DNA of 8,880 nt from NCBI GenBank assembly GCA_026996955.1, contig JALWJV010000414.1, forward strand, positions 1-8,880, read 5' to 3'. This DNA comes from Deltaproteobacteria bacterium. GTDB lineage: Bacteria; Desulfobacterota; Dissulfuribacteria; Dissulfuribacterales; QOAL01. The notes beneath the pieces are model-generated. The model had not been told where the DNA came from and searched no databases. It was given only the letters and a program-made list of their open reading frames with translations. How positions within the stretch are numbered: position 1 is the stretch's first letter; each line of letters starts with the position of its first letter. Shown in pieces: positions 1 through 5,751 of the stretch. Both the position numbers and the translations under genes were made by a program.

Positions 1-512
1 CCATATATGAGACCAAGCTTCTCAAGGAAGGAATTACACTTTCCAGGGGACACGGGGTAAACAGGTTAAGGGAATTTCTGGTAAAACAGCTTATGACCAC
101 AAATTTTGAAACAGTCCACATTGATACCCCTGCAACAGAGGTGGCTGCAATGATGAAAAAGAGCCACTATCCCCATTTTGTAGTTGTGGATAACAGGGGT
201 AACCTTGCCGGAATGCTCACCCTCAGGGACATGGTGGGGCTTATAACAGGAGATCAGGAAGGCAGTCAGGCTGAAACCCAAGTTGGAAGTGAAATCAGAA
301 AGCTAAAGGCATCAGACATTATGACACCTGAGCCTGTGACCGTAAGGGAGAGTGACAGCCTTGAAACAGCCTTTCACCTCTTTGCCAGGCATCACATCTC
401 TTCAATGCCGGTGGTTGATGATAACAACAACAGAAAGGTAAAGGGGCTTATAAAAAAGGCTGAGCTTCTAAACGCTTATGATGAGCACATCTTAAGGGCA
501 GGCGTACTCTGA
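1..512 (+). CDS. C-terminal part of a CBS-domain protein, probably a ClC chloride channel/antiporter (5' end outside window)
   Basis: The reading frame is open from base 3 and ends at TGA 510-512. About 169 residues are visible, and the true start lies upstream. The first residues read IYETKLLKEGI, then a short linker and FLVKQLMT. This resembles the join between the last membrane helix of bacterial ClC proteins (typically SIYxxKLxRRGI) and their cytoplasmic CBS pair. CBS 1 runs roughly from KQLMTTNFETV (near base 84) to LRDMVGLI. CBS 2 runs from ASDIMTPEPVTV to the VKGLIKKAELL region near the end. CBS pairs usually bind adenine nucleotides and gate the attached channel or enzyme. The internal ATG at 93 falls inside CBS 1 and has no ribosome site, so it is not the real start. 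The alternative is another membrane or enzyme protein with a C-terminal CBS pair, because no transport domain is visible. CBS assignment is secure; the ClC assignment is likely. Confidence 0.75.
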   Translation, partial: IYETKLLKEGITLSRGHGVNRLREFLVKQLMTTNFETVHIDTPATEVAAMMKKSHYPHFVVVDNRGNLAGMLTLRDMVGLITGDQEGSQAETQVGSEIRKLKASDIMTPEPVTVRESDSLETAFHLFARHHISSMPVVDDNNNRKVKGLIKKAELLNAYDEHILRAGVL

Positions 513-549
513 GCGACAACTTATACCTGAATCGCTGCTCAAGCCAGAA

Positions 550-1494
550 TCATGCATTCATCACACCATAAGGTGTGATAATTGCATTTTTATAAACTCC
601 TTCTTCAGCAACCCGGGTATCAGGCCACACCACACTCCTGTCAAGAACCACGTTCCTTCCAACAACTGCCCTGCTTCCAATACATGACCAGTGCCTGCAT
701 ACCACCCCGCTTTCAAGTGCTGCCTTTGAGGCCACAAGGCAATCATTGTGCAGGTTGGTTTCTCGAAACGATTGTTCCAACAGTACCTGGTGGGCACGAA
801 GATAGCCTTCAGGTGTGCCTGTATCCTCCCAAATCCAGGAGCCATCATCATTTGAGGAAACAGTCTGGCACATAACAGCCCCTATTCTGCCACCTTTTTT
901 GCCTGCAGACTCAAGGGCTGTAATTACAGAACCGGGCCCCTGGGGGATACTATCCAAAAAAGACGGGGATAAAACTGAAATTCCGGTAAAGGCAAAGGCA
1001 TCAGGAGCACTGTCACCAAAGGATTTCACTGAACCCTGCCTTACCTCAACCTTGTTCCAGGGATCACGCCTGTGCAGCAACAGGGAGGCAATCAAGCTGG
1101 GCTCCTCCCTTAAGCCATCTACATGAAGCCTGTACAGAGCTGCAAGGTCAACGTCTGTTACAACATCTGCGTTAATTACCAGCAGGGGTTCGCTCCTGTC
1201 ACAATGTCTCCGGAACATGTTTCCGATTCCACCGCCTGTACCAAGAAGTTCATGTTCCACTTCAACAACTGCATGGATATTGGTCCTGGCGTGAAACCCT
1301 GAATACCAGTCAATTATCGCTTGGCTCAGGTGAAAGGTATTTATAAAGATGTATTCAAACCCCTGACGGGTTAGGTTAAGGCAAAGGCGTTCCAGCAGCG
1401 GCTGGTTCAGGATTGGGAAAAGGGGTTTGGGAAGGTATTGGGTTAGTGGCAGCAGCCTTGTGCCAAGGCCTGCTGCCAGTATCATTGCCTGCAA
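550..1494 (-). CDS. Sugar-1-phosphate nucleotidyltransferase (MurU / mannose-1-phosphate guanylyltransferase-like)
   Basis: This 314-residue enzyme would transfer a nucleotidyl group from an NTP to a sugar-1-phosphate in the cytoplasm, giving an activated sugar for envelope polymers or cell-wall recycling. The N-terminal signature LAAGLGTRLLPLT (residues 6-18) followed by PKP (22-24) is the NTP-binding loop of the family. GTGGGI (85-90) and the metal-binding Asp in VINADV (106-111) follow. FTGISVLSP (169-177) and WEDTGTPEGYLRAH (222-235) are also typical. The end (about 265-305) has the spacing of a short left-handed beta-helix of hexapeptide repeats. The TTG at 1494 is chosen because it gives MQAMILAAG, matching the usual MKAMILAAG start. 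An ATG three codons later is possible, and neither has a strong ribosome site. It begins 8 bases after the tatA stop, so it is probably the last gene of that operon. The sugar and nucleotide cannot be read from the sequence. Confidence 0.85.
   Translation of the reverse strand: MQAMILAAGLGTRLLPLTQYLPKPLFPILNQPLLERLCLNLTRQGFEYIFINTFHLSQAIIDWYSGFHARTNIHAVVEVEHELLGTGGGIGNMFRRHCDRSEPLLVINADVVTDVDLAALYRLHVDGLREEPSLIASLLLHRRDPWNKVEVRQGSVKSFGDSAPDAFAFTGISVLSPSFLDSIPQGPGSVITALESAGKKGGRIGAVMCQTVSSNDDGSWIWEDTGTPEGYLRAHQVLLEQSFRETNLHNDCLVASKAALESGVVCRHWSCIGSRAVVGRNVVLDRSVVWPDTRVAEEGVYKNAIITPYGVMNA
560..592 (+). terminator. Intrinsic terminator for the CBS/ClC gene
   Basis: ATCACACC (560-567) and GGTGTGAT (572-579) form a perfect 8-bp stem around a 4-base loop. 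They are followed within a few bases by a T-rich run (ATTTTTA, about 585-592), the layout of a + strand intrinsic terminator. It starts 47 bases after the stop codon of the upstream gene. The opposite strand has no T-run after the hairpin, so it should act on + transcripts only. It lies within the last codons of the convergent nucleotidyltransferase gene. Confidence 0.6.
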
Positions 1495-1502
1495 GAGAGT
1501 TT

Positions 1503-1709
1503 TCAGCCAGCCTTTTTCTGATCAGCAGAAGCGCTGTCGTCAATGCTGGAGGCATTTTTCACCTCCTCGTTCATGTCCTTGAGCCCCTCTTTGAATGACC
1601 GAAGCCCCTTTCCAAGTCCGGCTCCTATTTCAGGGAGTTTTTTGCCTCCGAATACAAACAGGGCAATGAGAAGAATTATGATAAGCTCCTGCGTTCCAAG
1701 TCCAAACAT
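1503..1709 (-). CDS. tatA: Twin-arginine translocase subunit TatA (copy 1)
   Basis: TatA oligomerises in the inner membrane and forms the passage for folded proteins brought by TatBC. The 68-residue product shows the classic plan: a short periplasmic start (MFGLGTQEL), one membrane helix (about 6-20, rich in I, L, V and F), the hinge FGGKKLPEIG (20-29), an amphipathic helix (about 30-48) and a polar tail. The ATG at 1709 is preceded by a strong GGAGG. The frame stays open to 1766, but that extension would add residues before the conserved MFGLG start and is rejected. The gene lies 128 bases after ccsA and 8 bases before the nucleotidyltransferase start. A TatB role is possible for short homologues, but the short tail and FGGKKLPE hinge favour TatA. 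No tatC is in the window. Confidence 0.9.
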   Translation of the reverse strand: MFGLGTQELIIILLIALFVFGGKKLPEIGAGLGKGLRSFKEGLKDMNEEVKNASSIDDSASADQKKAG

Positions 1710-1721
1710 GTTTTTCCTCCT

Positions 1722-1771
1722 GTCTGGCAACCAGACTGTGAGATATGCAGGGTGCGCTACCTGCACCCTGC
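1722..1771 (-). promoter_or_regulatory. Two hairpins in the tatA copy 1 leader
   Basis: On the transcript between ccsA and tatA copy 1 there are two perfect hairpins. The first pairs GCAGGGTGC with GCACCCTGC (bases 1747-1771, 9 bp, 7-base loop). The second pairs GTCTGG with CCAGAC (1722-1736, 6 bp, 3-base loop) and ends just before the GGAGG ribosome site. Neither is followed by a T-run, so an intrinsic terminator is unlikely. RNA processing, stability control or translational control are possible. A 9-base direct repeat, CTGTGAGAT on the + strand, flanks the larger hairpin at 1736-1744 and 1777-1785. Function is inferred only from position. Confidence 0.4.
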
Positions 1772-1837
1772 TCTTGCTGTGAGATGACTGCTACAAGGAT
1801 AGTTAATCCTCCCGGCAAAAGCAACAGCCAGGCCTGC

Positions 1838-2680
1838 TTAACTTGATCCGTAACTGTGCAGCCCTGAAAGCAGGAAGTTAACACCGAAGTAGGTAAATAT
1901 AACCGAGATAAAACCTATTATTGAGAGCAGTGCAATACGCTTTCCCTGCCATCCCCTTACAAACCTGGCGTGAAGTGCGGTAGCATATACAAACCATGTG
2001 ATTAGAGACCAGGTTTCCTTAGGGTCCCAGCTCCAGTAGGTTCCCCATGCCTGATTTGCCCACACAGCCCCGGTGATGATACCAACCGAAAGCCAGAGGA
2101 AACCAAATACAATGGTCTGGTGCATAAGCTCATCCAGAACCTTGTGACTTGGAAGAGAGCTGAGCAGTCCCTTGCCCTCTCCACTTCCCCTCACCAGGTA
2201 CATTATCCCCATGCCACAGGCAACGGCAAACGAGGCATAGCCAAGGAAACAGGTAATCACATGGGCTATGAGCCAGTTGCTCTGGAGTGCAGGAATAAGG
2301 GGCTGAATGGTATCTTGGACATCTGGGCTGAAAGATGCATATGCCATTGCAAGCGTTGCAAAAGGTGTGGCAAATGCTCCAATTACACGTTTTTTGGTCT
2401 TATATTCAATTATCAAATATACAAGCACGGTTACCCAGGCGAAGAACACCAGGGATTCATAAAGATTTGAAAGCGGTGCATGACCATAACCCAACTGGTA
2501 TGATTCCACCCACCGCATGCCGATTCCGGCAGTCTGACAAATCAGGCCGGCAAGGGTAACAAATGTTGCCAGCAGGCCAACCTTCTCCACCCTGAAAACC
2601 CAGTGGATAAGGTACAGGGCAGCGGCTCCCAGATAAATGAACGTGGTGATACTCAGTAAATATGAACTTGAAAAGGTCAT
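1838..2680 (-). CDS. ccsA: System II cytochrome c biogenesis protein CcsA (ResC/CcsB-type heme handling subunit)
   Basis: CcsA works with ResB/Ccs1 as the heme exporter and synthetase that attaches heme to CXXCH motifs of apocytochromes c on the periplasmic side. The 280-residue protein is strongly hydrophobic with about eight membrane segments. The tryptophan-rich WWD heme-binding motif is clear, running from WANQAWGTY (207-215) into WSWDPKETW (216-224). His140 (WLIAHV) and His275 (SGLHSYG) flank it and sit where the family's two periplasmic heme ligands lie. His237 (ALHARF) fits the conserved membrane His. NLYESLVFFAW (72-82) is another family landmark. The ATG at 2680 overlaps the resB stop as ATGA and follows AGGAGAGG, so translation is probably coupled. 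Length is normal for the unfused form. Naming differs among groups (ccsA, ccsB, resC). Confidence 0.93.
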   Translation of the reverse strand: MTFSSSYLLSITTFIYLGAAALYLIHWVFRVEKVGLLATFVTLAGLICQTAGIGMRWVESYQLGYGHAPLSNLYESLVFFAWVTVLVYLIIEYKTKKRVIGAFATPFATLAMAYASFSPDVQDTIQPLIPALQSNWLIAHVITCFLGYASFAVACGMGIMYLVRGSGEGKGLLSSLPSHKVLDELMHQTIVFGFLWLSVGIITGAVWANQAWGTYWSWDPKETWSLITWFVYATALHARFVRGWQGKRIALLSIIGFISVIFTYFGVNFLLSGLHSYGSS

Positions 2681-4038
2681 CTTCCCTCTCCTGTTACTTC
2701 ATCAATGGCCTGGGCAACGGCCTCAAAATCCTGTTCAAACTTCAACCTGTTTTTGTTGGTCTGTCCGCCTAAAAGCACAACCATATCCTTGCCATCCTGT
2801 CCAAGGTAGAGCCAAGTGCGCCTGTGCCCCACCCAGAATACAATGGCAAATCCAAGGATAAGGGCGGTACAACCAAGCCACACTATCCATACCCCAGGGT
2901 CTTTCTTGACCTGAAGGCCTGTCATGTACCGTTCCGAGGCATCAAGCAGGTTCAGCTTGAAGGTCTTGCCTCCAGCCATAATCTCCTTGGGCCCACCCTT
3001 GAAGAGCCAGATTGAATCTGCCCTGCCTGTGGAATCTCCAATCCACAGGCTTACAGCAGGCACGCCGTGAACATTAGGAAGAAATTTCATAAGCCCCATT
3101 GTAATCCCTGCCTCAGGCCAGCTTACACGCTGAAATGCCGGGATTACCAAGGTCCTGCTTGCACCTGAAGGATCGGTTACCTGAACGCTTACCTCAGGGA
3201 TTGACTGGTAACTGGACTGATAAAAGGTTACACCCTTGTAAGTAAGGGGATCGTTGACCAAAATGGATTTCTTCATGACCTCCTTACCATTTTCTATGAC
3301 GGTAAGGTCAGACCTGAATTCCTTGGGAGCCCCTGTATCATAGAAATCTACAAAAAACCGGTCACACCTGATTGAAAAGCCCAAAGGAATCTTTTTGGAC
3401 GGGTCAGATGAGGCAACAGCATGATCCGAGGTCTCTCCCTCAAGGAGCATGAGCCTGCCCTTGAAGCCTGTGACAGAGCCGAAAACCGCGCCAGCAAAGA
3501 TTATCAGGATACTTATATGAAGGCCATAAAGCCCCCAGTAGCTCCATTTGCCACTCTCCACCATGAAGACATCGTCACCGTTTTCAAGCTTCTTGTGGCG
3601 ATATGACCCGGCAATCTTCTTAAAGATTTTAAGAATCTTTTCCTTAAGTTCCGGCCTATCACCTGAAATACGCCATTCCCTGCGAAAGGTAACGCGCCTC
3701 AGGTAGTCGGCTGTGACATTGATGTAATCTCTTTTGAAGAGCTTGATGGTAAACGGGAGCCTGTTCAGGGTACAGACAATCAAATTGACACTGAAAAGCC
3801 CCAATAATGTGAGATACCACCATGAGTGATAGGTATCATCAAGTTTCAGGGCCTTTATCACCTTGAACATATCTGGACCATATTTATCCAGATAGAACTG
3901 CATGCTTTCTCCCTGAGGTATAATGGTGCCGATAATGGAGGTTATGGCAAGAATAATAAGGAGAAAGATTGCCAGCCGTACAGATGTAAAAAATTGCCAG
4001 ACAGGATTGCTGCCTGAGCTGTTTTTTGTATTTTTCAT
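2677..4038 (-). CDS. resB: System II cytochrome c biogenesis protein ResB (Ccs1)
   Basis: ResB is the membrane partner of CcsA in heme delivery and cytochrome c assembly. The 453-residue protein has four membrane segments at about 16-40 (from FFTSVRLAIFLL, ending in GTIIPQGE), 72-91, 167-188 and 383-403. A large periplasmic domain lies between the third and fourth. Family landmarks include PKEFRSDL (238-245) and the NDPLTYKGVTFYQSSY stretch (262-277). His174 in the third segment (LYGLHISI) and His405 after the fourth (VGHRRTW) are candidate heme ligands. The ATG at 4038 gives the usual short polar leader before WxFFxSVRLAIFLL, but it has no convincing ribosome site; the upstream leader may matter for translation. 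The stop overlaps the ccsA start by 4 bases. It is a separate gene, not the ResB-CcsA fusion seen in some bacteria. Confidence 0.93.
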   Translation of the reverse strand: MKNTKNSSGSNPVWQFFTSVRLAIFLLIILAITSIIGTIIPQGESMQFYLDKYGPDMFKVIKALKLDDTYHSWWYLTLLGLFSVNLIVCTLNRLPFTIKLFKRDYINVTADYLRRVTFRREWRISGDRPELKEKILKIFKKIAGSYRHKKLENGDDVFMVESGKWSYWGLYGLHISILIIFAGAVFGSVTGFKGRLMLLEGETSDHAVASSDPSKKIPLGFSIRCDRFFVDFYDTGAPKEFRSDLTVIENGKEVMKKSILVNDPLTYKGVTFYQSSYQSIPEVSVQVTDPSGASRTLVIPAFQRVSWPEAGITMGLMKFLPNVHGVPAVSLWIGDSTGRADSIWLFKGGPKEIMAGGKTFKLNLLDASERYMTGLQVKKDPGVWIVWLGCTALILGFAIVFWVGHRRTWLYLGQDGKDMVVLLGGQTNKNRLKFEQDFEAVAQAIDEVTGEGR

Positions 4039-4350
4039 TATATTAACCGTACATTATTAGGATTTTAGTGCAAAAATTCCTGCTAACTGCCATGCTCAAT
4101 AAAAACTGACCAACAGACATGAACACTTAAAAACCGATTATTTTAATGACAGATGACGGTTTCCTGGACTCACGGCAAACACATGCCTTGCCACCTGCGT
4201 AGTAAACAGGCGTATTCGTTAATGTGTGTTGACTGTTACAGATTCAGGATACAGGCTGGCATGTTATTGGCCAGATTGCATGGGGGTCAGGTGCTGTTTT
4301 TAGATAAATGCACCCTGCAGGCAGGTCCATTTGCGGGATCAAACGAAATT
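4039..4350. other. 312-base gap between tatA copy 2 and resB; no gene recognised
   Basis: This stretch lies between two - strand genes. I see no credible protein, tRNA or known riboswitch in it. Weak structures include an imperfect stem at 4288-4317 (CAGGTGC with GCACCCTG, one bulge, 15-base loop) about 34 bases downstream of the tatA stop. It lacks a T-run and is not a convincing terminator. Smaller 4-6 bp stems at 4173-4191, 4193-4209 and 4256-4274 are of chance quality. The part next to resB is AT-rich and could hold the resB promoter, but no good -35/-10 pair stands out. Confidence 0.5.
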
Positions 4351-4539
4351 TCAGTCAGAAAGTTTTTTCTCTTTATCAGGGCTGCTCTCACCGTTTTGTT
4401 CATCCTCCTTTACGGATTTTTTAAAGTTGCGGATACCTTTTCCAAGCCCCTCGCCAATCTGAGGCAGCTTTCCTGCCCCGAAGATAACGAGGATGATAAC
4501 CAAAATAACAAGCAACTCCGGCATTCCCAGCCCAAACAT
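4351..4539 (-). CDS. tatA: Twin-arginine translocase subunit TatA (copy 2)
   Basis: This 62-residue protein has the same layout as the other TatA: MFGLGMPEL start, one membrane helix (about 6-20, mostly I, L and V), the hinge FGAGKLPQIG (20-29), an amphipathic helix with GLGKGIRNFKK (31-41), and an acidic then lysine-rich tail. It should be a pore-forming Tat subunit. The ATG at 4539 follows GAGGAG at a good distance. It reads away from ppx and is the first gene of the - strand group. It resembles copy 1 through the helix and hinge but differs in the tail, so it is a diverged paralogue and not a recent duplicate. One copy may play a TatB-like or specialised role, which sequence alone does not settle. 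Confidence 0.9.
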   Translation of the reverse strand: MFGLGMPELLVILVIILVIFGAGKLPQIGEGLGKGIRNFKKSVKEDEQNGESSPDKEKKLSD

Positions 4540-4725
4540 TTCTCACTCTCCTCGATCATCCATGAATGCAGGATTCTGTGACTATACATTCAATGGATTA
4601 GTATAAATAGGTGTTATCGTACTACTGACATGAACACATTGCATTCTCATGCCTAGAGTCTTAATCTACATTCAGAGTGTTGCCGTGTCAATGCAGTATT
4701 GCTTGGGGAAAGGAAGCTCTAAGGA
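4540..4725. promoter_or_regulatory. Divergent promoter region between tatA copy 2 and ppx
   Basis: These 186 bases separate genes reading in opposite directions, so promoters for both should be here. For tatA, a good -10 (TATACT on the - strand, bases 4600-4605) lies about 60 bases upstream of the start, but its -35 is poor. For ppx, two weak pairs exist: GTGACT (4578-4583), 18 bases, TATAAA (4602-4607); and TTGCAT (4639-4644), 17 bases, TAATCT (4662-4667). The tatA -10 and the first ppx -10 overlap, which would make the promoters compete if both are real. No operator palindrome was recognised. Confidence 0.4.
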
Positions 4726-5751
4726 TTGAATGAAACAAACAACAAAATAATAGCTGCACTGGACCTTGGCTCCCAGACATTCCGGCTTGCCATGGCTGTC
4801 TGCAGCAATAAGGGCATTGAAGTAAGAGGGTCGCGGCTTGAAAATGTCCGCCTTGGCCAAGGACTTTCGGCCACAGGCAAAATTGGAACTGAGGCATTTC
4901 AGAGGGGGCTCTCTGCCCTTCAAAAATTCAAAAGAATCATTAAAGATACCGTCAACAGCCCGAAGAATCCTCCCATCATAAAAGCAGTTGGAACAGCAGC
5001 CCTCAGACGGGCTGAAAATGCAGATCTGTTTGTCAAAAAGGCATTGGAAATTGGAATTGACATTGACATATTATCTGAAAGACAGGAGGCTGTCCTTGCT
5101 GCCACCGGTGTCCTGTCCACCCTTGAAGAAATATCAAAGGACCAGGGGACTGATAACAAGCCAATTTTTATAATTGATGCCGGTGGCGGAAGCACCGAGA
5201 TATCGGTTTGCAGTTCCAGTGGCATCATTCAGTGGACCAGTATTGAGATAGGTGCGGTAAGGCTTACCGAAGATTACTTCAAGGATTCTCCTTCTCCTCC
5301 ATCTCCTCAAAATTTAAGAAAGATGACCGAACGTGTGCGCCATGAACTTGACAGGGCATTGGATGAAACACTCTATCCGCCAGGTTCGGGCATTCTTGTT
5401 GGTTCTGGCGGCACAGCAACCACTGTTGCTGCCATGGAGCTTGGCATGGAGAGTTACACTCCCTGGAAGATAAGGGGGATGCGCATACCTTCTGAGCGCC
5501 TTGAGCAGTGGCTAATCAGGCTGCCGCAAATGACAAAATCTCAAAAAGATAGTATATGCGGTCTTGAACCTGAAAGGTCTGATATTATACTTTCAGGTAT
5601 TGTTATCATTTACCAGGCCTTGAAAAAACTGGGCCTTCCGGAACTTGTTGTCAGTGACGGAGGGCTTTTGTTAGGACTTCTCACAAGCACAATCAAAAAG
5701 GAGTGTACGTCCCATGCTGAACCATCCTGTCCCGGAGGCATATACGTTTGA
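4726..5751 (+). CDS. ppx: Ppx/GppA-family phosphatase (exopolyphosphatase / guanosine pentaphosphatase), short form
   Basis: The family removes terminal phosphates from polyphosphate and/or converts pppGpp to ppGpp in the cytoplasm. The 341-residue protein carries the two ASKHA-fold phosphate loops, LDLGSQTFRL (12-21) and IIDAGGGSTEI (149-159). It also has VGTAALRRA (88-96), the SERQEA segment (117-122) with Glu121 where E. coli PPX has its catalytic Glu, GSGGTATT (226-233), GLEPERSD (279-286) and VSDGGLLLG (309-317). It lacks the C-terminal HD domain of the approximately 500-residue enterobacterial forms, so it is the compact type. The start is TTG at 4726: an in-frame TAA two codons earlier (4720-4722) rules out longer forms, and AAGGAAG lies about 9 bases upstream. 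The last 38 bases overlap guaB. The polar tail from about residue 325 is unconserved. Which substrate it prefers cannot be decided. Confidence 0.9.
   Translation: MNETNNKIIAALDLGSQTFRLAMAVCSNKGIEVRGSRLENVRLGQGLSATGKIGTEAFQRGLSALQKFKRIIKDTVNSPKNPPIIKAVGTAALRRAENADLFVKKALEIGIDIDILSERQEAVLAATGVLSTLEEISKDQGTDNKPIFIIDAGGGSTEISVCSSSGIIQWTSIEIGAVRLTEDYFKDSPSPPSPQNLRKMTERVRHELDRALDETLYPPGSGILVGSGGTATTVAAMELGMESYTPWKIRGMRIPSERLEQWLIRLPQMTKSQKDSICGLEPERSDIILSGIVIIYQALKKLGLPELVVSDGGLLLGLLTSTIKKECTSHAEPSCPGGIYV
5698..5703 (+). promoter_or_regulatory. guaB ribosome binding site inside ppx
   Basis: AAGGAG lies 10 bases before the guaB ATG (5714) and within the ppx coding sequence. It fixes the guaB start and means guaB is initiated while ribosomes are still reading the end of ppx. 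Confidence 0.75.

Noticed and set aside
93..512. A free-standing two-CBS protein starting at ATG 93
   Set aside because: The frame is open further upstream, the ATG has no ribosome site, and it lies within the first CBS domain.
511..540. Imperfect stem between the convergent genes (GAGCGA with TCGCTGCTC)
   Set aside because: It needs a bulge and has a 15-base loop and no T-run on either strand, so it is not supported as a terminator.
1710..1766. Longer TatA copy 1 start at 1766
   Set aside because: The extension precedes the conserved MFGLG start and crosses the leader hairpins and the GGAGG ribosome site that serves the ATG at 1709.
1630..1884. An 84-codon - strand frame spanning the ccsA end, the leader and tatA copy 1
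   Set aside because: It overlaps two well-supported genes in another frame and looks like a shadow.
4170..4215. Possible riboswitch-like segment (GGCAAAC and GCGTAG patches) in the 312-base gap
   Set aside because: It does not match the core of any riboswitch class I can recall, and its stems are only 4-5 bp.
1762..4318. Shared 10-mer TGCACCCTGC at 1762-1771 and 4309-4318, near both tatA genes
   Set aside because: Many 10-base matches are expected by chance in almost 9 kb, and the flanking sequences do not match.
4153..4581. A 142-codon + strand open frame across the tatA copy 2 region
   Set aside because: It has no ribosome site, its second half is antisense to the clear tatA gene, and its product shows no family features.
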